From NCBI GenBank assembly GCA_036844705.1, contig DAIUFH010000065.1:1-12734 (forward strand): 12,734 nucleotides of DNA, given 5' to 3'. The notes under the pieces were generated by a model. It was not told the origin of the DNA. It saw only the letters and a list, made by a program, of their open reading frames with translations, and made no database searches. Within the stretch, counting starts at the first letter, position 1. Every line of letters begins with the position of its first letter. Positions 6,784 through 12,734 of this stretch are shown here, piece after piece. A program made the translations under genes and the position numbers. Source of the stretch: DAIUFH01 sp036844705. GTDB lineage: Bacteria; Bacillota; Clostridia; Tissierellales; Tissierellaceae.

Positions 6784-7263
6784 TTAAAATGTAACTGCAT
6801 TAACAAGGATTAGTGATATAACGAATGATAACAATGCATATGTCTCTACCATTACAGCATAAATAATACCCTTAGTTGACTGTTCTTCATTTTTGGCTAG
6901 AAGATTAATACCTGCTGCTGCAGTCCTACCTTGAGCTATAGCTGATATCCATCCAACAAAACCTACAGGTAAACATGAAGCAAATATATACATACCATTT
7001 GCCAAAGACATATTAACATCAAGCTTTCCTAATACTAGAAGTCCTATAACAAAACCATAAAGACCTTGTGTACCTGGTAATAATTGAAGAACCAATGACT
7101 TACCAAACTTTTCAGGTTCTTCTATCATCAATCCTGCCGCTGCCTCACCAACTAAACCTACGCCTTTCGCTGAGCCAAAACCTGATAGGATAACTGCCAA
7201 TGCTGCACCCAATCCAGCGAAGAAAATTCCACCATAATTAACCATAAATTCTGCAAAACTCAT
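6784..7263 (-). CDS. ntpK: V-type ATPase subunit K (membrane rotor ring), Na+-type
   Basis: Subunit K forms the rotating membrane ring that carries ions. The 159 residues contain four hydrophobic helices in two hairpins, a duplicated c-subunit. The first hairpin has GSAKGVGLVGEAAAG and LLPGTQGLYGFVIG. The second has AIAQGRTAAAGI and MVETYALLSFVIS. By alignment from memory to Enterococcus hirae NtpK, all known Na+ ligands are present with an offset of one: L62, T65, Q66, Q111 and the essential carboxylate E140, plus Y69 which closes the site. Only the second hairpin has the carboxylate, as is normal for V-type rings. Na+ specificity is therefore a well-founded prediction, not shown. A perfect AGGAGG lies 7 bases before the ATG, the strongest site in the operon, fitting a subunit needed in many copies. 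Confidence 0.97.
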   Translation of the reverse strand: MSFAEFMVNYGGIFFAGLGAALAVILSGFGSAKGVGLVGEAAAGLMIEEPEKFGKSLVLQLLPGTQGLYGFVIGLLVLGKLDVNMSLANGMYIFASCLPVGFVGWISAIAQGRTAAAGINLLAKNEEQSTKGIIYAVMVETYALLSFVISLILVNAVTF

Positions 7264-7279
7264 TATTATACCTCCTGAC

Positions 7280-9226
7280 TTATTTTAAATTAATGTATTT
7301 CGTTTTATTTCTAAAAATATTGAAGCCTTTACCTCCACCTTCATAGAATTTCCCAAAAAATTCTACGTAGGTCAGTCTTATGGTATGAACATAAGCACTT
7401 AAAATACTTAAAAATACATTGAATAATTGCCCTATAAAAAATACAGCAATACCGCCTAATATGCCCAATATACCCTTCGCAAACAGCATATCAACCATCA
7501 TATTTATAGCTGAAGCTATAAAACCACCTGACAATCCCAATGCCATCAGTCTAGAATATGATACAAAGTCACCAACATAGCTGGAGATTCCATAGAGACT
7601 ATATAGTCCACCGGCTGCTTTGCCTCCAATACTCTTCGAATCTCTTCCACCTGTCAATATTATGCCTACCATACCTATTATCATAACAACTAATCCGATA
7701 TTTTTAGCAATTGAAGATATTCCCATAACCATTGAAATTAAAAATAATATACCACCAATTAACGCCATATACCAGAATCCTACATCATAAATTGCATCCT
7801 TGATATTTCCTTCTCTTATACTCAAATATGCCTTAAGCCCCAATCCAAAGAACAAATGAACTGCACCAAATGCAATTGATATAATCAATAACTCGTTGTA
7901 TTGCTCCGATGGATTTATAAGAGCAGGCAATGGAATTATTCCTCCAAAGAAGGAACCATATATTGCACCCCAAAATATTGCTGAATAGCTTAAATAATGG
8001 AAAAATCTCATAAAGGATTTCATACTATCCGTTAGATTAAAGTATTTAAGGGCTACTAATGTCCCAATCAACATCAATATTCCATAACCTATATCTGCGA
8101 TCATCATTCCAAAGAATGCAAGATAGAATGGTGCTAAGAATGGTGTAGGGTCGATTTCATTATATCTTGGCAATGCATACATTCCTGTTAGAGATTCAAA
8201 GGACTGAACAAATTTTGAGTTTTTCAAAAGTATCGGTACTTCCGGATTGTCCCGTTCCGCTTCCTTAATTTCAATATAATAATTGTCCTTTAGTGCCAAC
8301 TTCACTGCCTGTACAAATTCATCTTCCATTTCAGCGGGAATATATCCTTGGATAACGTTAACATTGTCGGTTGCTACAAAATTTTCTGAAGCCATAAGTC
8401 TCAACTTCTTGTTCATAAGATATTCGTATTCAACTTCTAAGTCCGGAAGCGCACCTGAAAACTGCCTTATCTTATTTTCAAAATCTTTAATTTCATTTTC
8501 CTTTATTTGAATCTCCTCTTGAAGCTTAGAAATTTCAGTTGAAGGCTCTTCTTCAGCTGATAGCTTTACACTTGAAAAACTATTATTTCTTAAAATTTCA
8601 TTTAAAGTTTCAGCTTCTGAATTAGAAGTTATTGCAAGAACGTAAATATTATCCTTATCTTCACTAAGTATTTCAAAATACGTGTAATTCGTATCTAGCA
8701 ATTCTGTCTCTAATTTCTGTTTTAGCTTCTTTGGTATGGTACCCAATAGTGCTTCACTGCTTTCAAATTTGTTCAATTCCTTAATAGGACTATTTAATTT
8801 AACCCAGGGACTTAACTCCTCTATGGAAGAACCTAATTTTGTAACATCCTGAATTAACATTTCCTTCTTATCATTCAAATCCTTGAGCTGGTTATATAAA
8901 TTTATATAATCAATTTTAGAATCCCTTTCTTCAAGCTCATCAAAGTTTAAGGTTTCAAGACCCTTCTTCATAGCTCCAAGACCTGATTCTTTTTCATAAA
9001 AGTGAGATAATATTTCAATGCCATATTTAACTTTAGAAATTTCTTCATCTAAAGCTACAATTGATTCAGGAACTTCAACATTTTTTAAGCCAATTTCCTT
9101 TAGGGAGTCATTTTTATTTAGGTTTATAAAATGAACATATTTGAATTTTTGAAGCTCGTGGAGAAGATTTTCCCTATCTGAATTAAAGGCAAACAGATTA
9201 AATTTACTCATCTTAACTATCGCCAT
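7280..9226 (-). CDS. ntpI: V-type ATPase subunit I (membrane stator, a-subunit)
   Basis: Subunit I is the stator that forms the ion half-channels against the K ring. The 648 residues split into a soluble N-terminal half (about 1-335), with helical coiled-coil stretches near 100-130 and 230-255, and a C-terminal membrane half with roughly seven or eight hydrophobic segments starting at PFLAPFYLAFFGMMIADIGYG (about 362-382). VSYSRLMALGLSGG contains R559, the likely essential channel arginine. The closing helix has Q600, H614, R617 and E622 in VHTIRLTYVEFFGKFYEGGGKGF, strongly conserved in the family. The ATG at 9226 lies within the end of the preceding gene (14-bp overlap) and yields MAIVKMSKF, the usual N-terminus. 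Its nearest GAGAGGG is about 12 bases away, so coupling to the upstream gene is likely. Confidence 0.96.
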   Translation of the reverse strand: MAIVKMSKFNLFAFNSDRENLLHELQKFKYVHFINLNKNDSLKEIGLKNVEVPESIVALDEEISKVKYGIEILSHFYEKESGLGAMKKGLETLNFDELEERDSKIDYINLYNQLKDLNDKKEMLIQDVTKLGSSIEELSPWVKLNSPIKELNKFESSEALLGTIPKKLKQKLETELLDTNYTYFEILSEDKDNIYVLAITSNSEAETLNEILRNNSFSSVKLSAEEEPSTEISKLQEEIQIKENEIKDFENKIRQFSGALPDLEVEYEYLMNKKLRLMASENFVATDNVNVIQGYIPAEMEDEFVQAVKLALKDNYYIEIKEAERDNPEVPILLKNSKFVQSFESLTGMYALPRYNEIDPTPFLAPFYLAFFGMMIADIGYGILMLIGTLVALKYFNLTDSMKSFMRFFHYLSYSAIFWGAIYGSFFGGIIPLPALINPSEQYNELLIISIAFGAVHLFFGLGLKAYLSIREGNIKDAIYDVGFWYMALIGGILFLISMVMGISSIAKNIGLVVMIIGMVGIILTGGRDSKSIGGKAAGGLYSLYGISSYVGDFVSYSRLMALGLSGGFIASAINMMVDMLFAKGILGILGGIAVFFIGQLFNVFLSILSAYVHTIRLTYVEFFGKFYEGGGKGFNIFRNKTKYINLK

Positions 9227-9539
9227 TTGAGTTCACAACCCTCTCTATTATGATATTAACTGCCCCTTCCAACTTCTCTTGATTCATTTGGTACAAAGCT
9301 TTGGTTCTTATACTTCCTTCTTCAATAATAGGTTTAGCAGCCTCTTCACCATCAGTAACAGCTTTTTCCTTAATTTCTTTAGCCTTCGTCTTTGCTAAAT
9401 CTATAATATGCTTGTACTCTTCATCTGCCTTTTTTTCTGCTTCTAGAAGTGTATCTTTAGACACTTGAATAGCATCATTGACTGTTTCTTTTGCTTTATC
9501 CTCAGCTGCCTTTATAGCTTCAATAGCTTCTTTTGCCAT
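9213..9539 (-). CDS. ntpF: V-type ATPase G/H-family subunit (peripheral stalk)
   Basis: This first gene of the operon encodes a 108-residue, almost entirely helical protein (MAKEAIEAIKAAEDKAKETVNDA, then many A, E, K) with no membrane segment. It fits the G/H (AhaH, NtpF) subunit that pairs with NtpE in the peripheral stalk. The position directly ahead of ntpI matches the Enterococcus ntpFIKECGABD order. The open frame extends 25 codons upstream to 9614, but that extension is hydrophobic, covers the predicted -10 element, and is unlike the family. AGGAGG at 9552-9547 sits 7 bases before the ATG at 9539 and decides the start. Low-complexity sequence makes the family call rest partly on context. 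Confidence 0.9.
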   Translation of the reverse strand: MAKEAIEAIKAAEDKAKETVNDAIQVSKDTLLEAEKKADEEYKHIIDLAKTKAKEIKEKAVTDGEEAAKPIIEEGSIRTKALYQMNQEKLEGAVNIIIERVVNSNGDS

Positions 9540-9546
9540 ACCACCA

Positions 9547-9552
9547 CCTCCT
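9547..9552 (-). promoter_or_regulatory. Ribosome binding site that fixes the ntpF start
   Basis: AGGAGG on the minus strand, 7 bases before the ATG at 9539, is one of the two best sites in the operon. It excludes the longer reading frame that starts at 9614. Confidence 0.85.
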
Positions 9553-9594
9553 ATTGTTAATTTTTTACCAAATAAATATAACCACCATATAAAT

Positions 9595-9621
9595 ATTATA
9601 ACAATTTCAGCCATAAATCAA
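9595..9621 (-). promoter_or_regulatory. Predicted promoter of the ntp operon
   Basis: On the minus strand a perfect TATAAT (9600-9595) is preceded by TG one base upstream, giving the extended -10 TGTTATAAT. A TTGATT -35-like element (9621-9616) lies only 15 bp away, shorter than the usual 17, so the extended -10 may carry most of the activity. The predicted start is near 9588, giving a leader of about 50 bases before the ntpF ATG. No terminator or riboswitch is visible in that leader. Confidence 0.5.
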
Positions 9622-9856
9622 CTTTATACCCCAATTTAAATAATTTAATTAATTTTTTAGCACCCCCAATTCAAACTTAGTCCCATCTTTTATATATATC
9701 CATTTTATAAGTGATTAAACAAAAAAATGGCCAACCATAGTTGATCCATTAATTAGGGAGAAATACAAAGTCTACCCAGGCATCCCTTTTTTTAATACCC
9801 CAAACTGCATTACTAAACCCCAAGCTTTTTTACTACCATTTTCAAACTTCATTACT
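9622..9856. repeat. Degenerate direct repeats (T-run, ACCCCAA, CAAACT, CATTACT)
   Basis: A motif of a T-run, a spacer with ACCCCAA or similar, then CAAACT and CATTACT recurs. CAAACTGCATTACT (9801-9814) and CAAACTTCATTACT (9843-9856) match at 13 of 14 bases with a 42-bp period, each preceded by CTTTTTT (from 9786 and 9825). A third, more diverged copy is TTTTTTAGCACCCCCAA then TTCAAACTTAG near 9652-9680, and ACCCCAA recurs at 9628-9634, 9797-9803 and 9817-9823. Origin and function are unknown. Confidence 0.5.
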
Positions 9857-10009
9857 GGGTAATATTTAAATAATACTTATACTTCTCCCTATAAGATATT
9901 ATTGCCAATCTTTCAGTTATAATCCAAATATTCTTAAAATAATAAATAAAATTTCACTTACTTTACAATAATAAAACTAAAGGAATGTTTTGTGCAAGAT
10001 TATTTTGGA

Positions 10010-10015
10010 TATAAT
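10010..10015 (+). promoter_or_regulatory. Predicted -10 element of the symporter gene
   Basis: A perfect TATAAT lies about 62 bases before the symporter ATG. No good -35 hexamer is found at 16-18 bp; the best is the T-rich TTTTGT at 9988-9993. This suggests a promoter that needs an activator or is intrinsically weak. The predicted start of transcription is near 10022, at the edge of the palindrome 10019-10043. Confidence 0.45.
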
Positions 10016-10018
10016 TAA

Positions 10019-10043
10019 ATAAATGATAGTTACTATCATTTAT
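10019..10043 (+). promoter_or_regulatory. 25-bp palindrome, probable operator of the symporter gene
   Basis: The arms ATAAATGATAG (10019-10029) and CTATCATTTAT (10033-10043) are perfect inverted copies around TTA. The palindrome starts 3 bp after the -10 element and covers the predicted start of transcription, the classical position for a repressor. It lacks a following T-run, so it is not a terminator. I do not recognise the cognate regulator. Confidence 0.6.
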
Positions 10044-10076
10044 ATAGCCTATTAATTTATTTAGGAGGGATGACAC

Positions 10077-11246
10077 ATGAAAAAAATAGGTTTATTACCA
10101 AGGCTGATAATTGCAATTATTATCGGTATTTTAGTCGGAGCATTTTTACCTGAATGGGTTGTTGGCATATTTGCAACATTTAATAGTATATTTGGTGCTT
10201 TCCTTTCCTTTGCTATTCCGCTAATAATAGTAGGATTCGTAGCTCCAGGAATAGGGGACTTAGGTGATGGAGCTGGAAAATTGCTGGCTATTACTGCAGG
10301 TATAGCATATGTATCACAGTTGCTGGCTGGATCATTTGCTTATTTTACTGCAACATCTCTTTTTCCTAGCTTCTTGAAAGCCGGAAGTCTAATAACAGAT
10401 GCAACTAACCCTGAAGAAGCATTGGTTGCACCATTCTTTACGGTTGATATGCCTCCTGTCTTTGATGTAATGACAGCTTTATTGATAGCATTTACTATAG
10501 GGCTTGGTATAGCTGCTATAAAGGGCGATGCGTTAAAAAAGGTAATGCATGAGTTTCAAAATATCATAGATTTACTAATTTCACGAATTATTATTCCTTT
10601 ACTTCCTTTCCATATAGCAGGTATATTTGCTAATATGACGTTTGCTGGTCAGGTAGTTACAATACTTTCAGTATTCTCAAGAGTATTTTTGATAGTAATA
10701 GCTCTTCATCTAATAACTCTTGTAATACAGTTTACAATAGCCGGAACATATGCAGGAGCAAATCCATTTAGATTATTGAAGAATATGGTTCCTGCTTATT
10801 TAACAGCCATAGGTACTCAATCTTCTGCAGCTACTATTCCGGTCACACTAGAGCAAACTAAGAAAAATGGGGTCAAGGATGATATTGCAGATTTTGTAAT
10901 TCCACTTTGTGCCACTATACATTTGTCTGGAAGTACTATCACTTTGACATGCTGTTCTATTGCTATCATGATGTTAAATGGGATAAATATGACATTTGTA
11001 CAGATGATACCATTTATATTAATGCTAGGAATTACTATGGTTGCTGCCCCTGGAGTTCCAGGTGGTGCTGTAATGGCTGCTCTCGGACTACTAGAATCAA
11101 TGCTGGGATTTTCACAGCCAATGCTTTCTCTGATGATTGCCTTATATATTGCTCAAGATAGCTTTGGTACAGCGACAAATGTTACCGGTGATGCTGCAAT
11201 AGCGGTAATGGTAAATAAAATTAATGGAAATAAATTAGTTAAATAA
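10077..11246 (+). CDS. Dicarboxylate/amino acid:cation symporter (DAACS family), variant motifs
   Basis: This 389-residue integral membrane protein belongs to the GltP/SstT/glutamate transporter family, which couples solute uptake to Na+ or H+. Family signs are the re-entrant loop 1 serine-rich motif GTQSSAATIP (246-255), loop 2 AAPGVPGG (323-330), and the TM8 motif DSFGTATNVTGDA (361-373) with D361, T365, N368 and D372 at the standard substrate and cation positions. Two differences stand out. The TM7 NMDGT motif reads HLSGS (282-286), and the TM8 arginine that holds an acidic side chain is G364. A neutral or unusual substrate and altered cation coupling are therefore plausible; glutamate or aspartate uptake is less likely. 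AGGAGG lies 8 bases before the ATG. The gene is monocistronic, divergent from ntp and convergent with the dipeptidase gene. Confidence 0.92.
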   Translation: MKKIGLLPRLIIAIIIGILVGAFLPEWVVGIFATFNSIFGAFLSFAIPLIIVGFVAPGIGDLGDGAGKLLAITAGIAYVSQLLAGSFAYFTATSLFPSFLKAGSLITDATNPEEALVAPFFTVDMPPVFDVMTALLIAFTIGLGIAAIKGDALKKVMHEFQNIIDLLISRIIIPLLPFHIAGIFANMTFAGQVVTILSVFSRVFLIVIALHLITLVIQFTIAGTYAGANPFRLLKNMVPAYLTAIGTQSSAATIPVTLEQTKKNGVKDDIADFVIPLCATIHLSGSTITLTCCSIAIMMLNGINMTFVQMIPFILMLGITMVAAPGVPGGAVMAALGLLESMLGFSQPMLSLMIALYIAQDSFGTATNVTGDAAIAVMVNKINGNKLVK

Positions 11247-11262
11247 TTAAAAACAATCTAAT

Positions 11263-11323
11263 CTGTCATTTCGACAAAGCGTAGTCAAATGCAAATCTCC
11301 CTCGACTACGCTCGGGATGACAG
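11263..11323. repeat. Palindromic dispersed repeat (CHPERSRG-encoding type)
   Basis: The arms CTGTCATTTCGACAAAGCG plus TAGTC (11263-11286) and GACTACGCTCGGGATGACAG (11304-11323) are imperfect inverted copies, differing by two substitutions and a 3-base insertion, around a 17-base loop. This matches a repeat type common in many bacterial genomes, with ends TGTCATCCCGAGCGTAGTCGA. It lies 16 bases after the symporter stop and contains the dipeptidase stop codon. It can form a strong hairpin, and on the minus strand a TTTTT run follows about 8 bases later, so it might act as a weak terminator. Confidence 0.8.
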
Positions 11324-12699
11324 AAACAAAATATTCTCGTTTCTCTTTTTATTGCTCCTTCATCATCTGTAGCTTCAAAGGTTACAACATGAAATTTCTC
11401 AATTAATTTATCCTTGAGCTGAAGCGAAACAATTGAATCCTTTTCATCGTATATGGGATCATAAGCAATTCCATCAACTATAATTCTCAATTTATTGATA
11501 TTTAATCCTTCTACCTTTGCACTTAATTTAGGCATTGATTTTGTTACAATTTCACCCATTTCTATATAAGGTGTAATCACTACATCTTTTGCTGATTTAG
11601 GTTTTTCAGCTAAGGCTTCTGCTTCCTTTATTACTCTAAGTGTATTTCTTCCAAGAATCTTTTTTATATCTTCTTCACTATACCCTCTATGAACAAGCTC
11701 CTCTGTTATCTTATACATTTCTGAAACATCGGCCATATCAAGAGGTATTTCTCCACCATCAAAGTCCGAACCAAGTCCTACATGATCTATTCCTATGAGT
11801 TTAACTGCGTAATCTATATGGTCAACAAAGTCTTTTATATATGTATTGTCCATTCCCTTAACAAAGCCTCTATACAACACCATGCCTACTACACCGCCAT
11901 TTTCAGCAATTGCCTTAAGCTGATCATCATTTAGATTTCTCTGGTGTGGCTTTATGGTATAGACCCCAGAATGAGATGCAATAATAGGTGCTTTAGTTAT
12001 ATTTATGACATCCCAAAATGTATCCACATTTAGATGCGATACGTCGACAAGTATACCTAGTCGGTTCATCTCCCCAATAATATCCTCACCTAGTTTTGTC
12101 AATCCTCCTGTTGATGGTTTCCCATTTTTATCTACATATACTTCATATGCACCTTCTCCCAATTCATTTGAATAATTCCATGTGAATCCTATAGCCTTAA
12201 CCCCTAGATCATTGAATTGTCTCAATAATTCGATGCCATTCTTATTTGATATAGCATAGGCTCCTTCAATTGAAGGTACTGCAGCTATTTTCCAATCTAG
12301 TATTGCTCTTTCTATTTCCTCATAAGATTTAGTTATGGTAAATATATCTCTATTGCTGTCCTCAGTCCAATATAATGCATTTAACAAGGCAAGGGTTCTG
12401 CTTAATGCCCTATTAGAATTCCCATGATAAGCAGATGTATAAGCAGCAAAAAATCCAACCTTTAAATTCCCTGCTCTCATCTTCGGAATATCTATGTGAT
12501 TGTTCGTGTTGTATCTTATATTAGTGACAGGAAGCCATGTATTTTCATCTACAATTTTCGACATAGCATCATTGTGCGTATCTACTATGACTGAATCGAC
12601 ATGCAGCTTCAAGGCATTGGACTCTTTATATCTAATAGCTGTTGAACTAATGGACGACCCAAGTATCAATAATATAATAATTAAACCTGAATTATTCAT
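11266..12699 (-). CDS. Membrane dipeptidase, peptidase family M19
   Basis: M19 enzymes are two-zinc hydrolases that split dipeptides, often with a D-residue at the second position. The expected residues are present in a TIM-barrel order: H42 and D44 in DTHND, bridging E145 in PSIEGAY, H222 in DVSHLN, H243 in IASHSG, R254 in HQRNL and D312 in GSDFDG. A hydrophobic N-terminus (residues 5-20) suggests export or membrane anchoring, but it has no basic residue ahead of it. After the barrel ends near 365, an extra segment of about 90 residues includes the strand-rich FHVVTFEATDDEGAIKRETRIF. The last 18 residues (460-477, CHPERSRG onward) and the stop are encoded by the dispersed repeat, so the natural end was probably near 457. 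The ATG follows an in-frame TAA by two codons and lacks a ribosome binding site, so the 5' end is less certain. Confidence 0.9.
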   Translation of the reverse strand: MNNSGLIIILLILGSSISSTAIRYKESNALKLHVDSVIVDTHNDAMSKIVDENTWLPVTNIRYNTNNHIDIPKMRAGNLKVGFFAAYTSAYHGNSNRALSRTLALLNALYWTEDSNRDIFTITKSYEEIERAILDWKIAAVPSIEGAYAISNKNGIELLRQFNDLGVKAIGFTWNYSNELGEGAYEVYVDKNGKPSTGGLTKLGEDIIGEMNRLGILVDVSHLNVDTFWDVINITKAPIIASHSGVYTIKPHQRNLNDDQLKAIAENGGVVGMVLYRGFVKGMDNTYIKDFVDHIDYAVKLIGIDHVGLGSDFDGGEIPLDMADVSEMYKITEELVHRGYSEEDIKKILGRNTLRVIKEAEALAEKPKSAKDVVITPYIEMGEIVTKSMPKLSAKVEGLNINKLRIIVDGIAYDPIYDEKDSIVSLQLKDKLIEKFHVVTFEATDDEGAIKRETRIFCFCHPERSRGRFAFDYALSK

Positions 12700-12734
12700 C
12701 GTAAATTATTGAAATATACTTAACAACGCATAAT

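Larger units (their letters stand above)
9540..10076. other. Divergent intergenic region with promoters and repeats
   Basis: This 537-bp gene-free stretch separates ntpF (minus) from the symporter gene (plus). It contains, in order, the ntp ribosome binding site and promoter, a family of degenerate repeats (9622-9856), two nested inverted repeats (9754-9891), a further hairpin CTTATA/TATAAG (9876-9895), and the symporter promoter with a 25-bp palindrome. The minus strand holds a short unbroken frame encoding MKFENGSKKAWG followed by LVMQFGVLKKGMPG, but it has no ribosome binding site, so I do not call it a gene. Confidence 0.7.

Noticed and set aside
9540..9614. Hydrophobic N-terminal extension of ntpF as a signal or membrane segment
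   Set aside because: AGGAGG at 9552-9547 marks the ATG at 9539, and the extension covers the predicted -10 of the operon.
9754..9866. Small minus-strand gene (MKFENGSKKAWG...)
   Set aside because: The 26-codon frame ending near 9777 has no ribosome binding site and lies within degenerate repeats; I cannot support it as a gene.
9876..9895. CTTATA/TATAAG inverted repeat as a terminator or operator
   Set aside because: The 6-bp AT-rich arms are expected by chance in such sequence, and there is no T-run or promoter next to them.
10907..11161. Open frame of 84 codons overlapping the symporter gene in another frame
   Set aside because: Its Cys- and Tyr-rich product is an out-of-frame reading of the conserved transporter.

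Overview
The window comes from a low-G+C Gram-positive bacterium, most likely an anaerobic member of Clostridia or Tissierellia. The evidence is the AT-rich sequence, the strong AGGAGG-type ribosome binding sites, the TTG starts and the bacterial V-type ATPase operon in Enterococcus-like gene order. I cannot name a genus from sequence alone.

Layout. Positions 1-240 hold no gene. They are a patchwork of two 7-bp tandem arrays and two copies of a TGTCATTCTGA-type dispersed repeat. A tRNA-Val(GAC) with encoded CCA follows (297-371), with its own promoter and a strong terminator. Next is a two-gene toxin-antitoxin module on the + strand: a Phd/YefM-like antitoxin (494-763) and a RelE/ParE-like toxin (750-1058). 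A bidirectional terminator (1052-1086) separates it from the main feature of the window.

From 9539 down to 1092, on the - strand, is a complete nine-gene V-type (A/V-type) ATPase operon in the order ntpF(H)-I-K-E-C-G(F)-A-B-D. Genes are packed with overlaps or gaps of 0-21 bp. In several cases the annotated start is downstream of the longest open frame, decided by ribosome binding sites and family N-termini. The membrane ring subunit NtpK carries all the residues known to bind Na+ in the Enterococcus hirae ring, so the enzyme is predicted to move Na+ rather than H+.

A 537-bp divergent intergenic region (9540-10076) holds the ntp promoter, degenerate repeats, nested inverted repeats, and the promoter and operator-like palindrome of the next gene. 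That gene (10077-11246, +) encodes a dicarboxylate/amino acid:cation symporter of the GltP/DAACS family with unusual substitutions in the TM7 motif and at the side-chain-binding arginine. It faces a convergent membrane dipeptidase (peptidase M19) gene (11266-12699, -). The 3' end and stop codon of the dipeptidase gene lie inside a palindromic dispersed repeat that is translated as the peptide CHPERSRG.

How the parts fit (inference): the V-ATPase would couple ATP to Na+ movement, the symporter could use that gradient for solute uptake, and the dipeptidase could release amino acids outside the membrane. I found no clearly new multi-gene system. The most unusual items are the repeat-derived C-terminus of the dipeptidase, the variant symporter, and the repeats and inverted repeats between the divergent genes.
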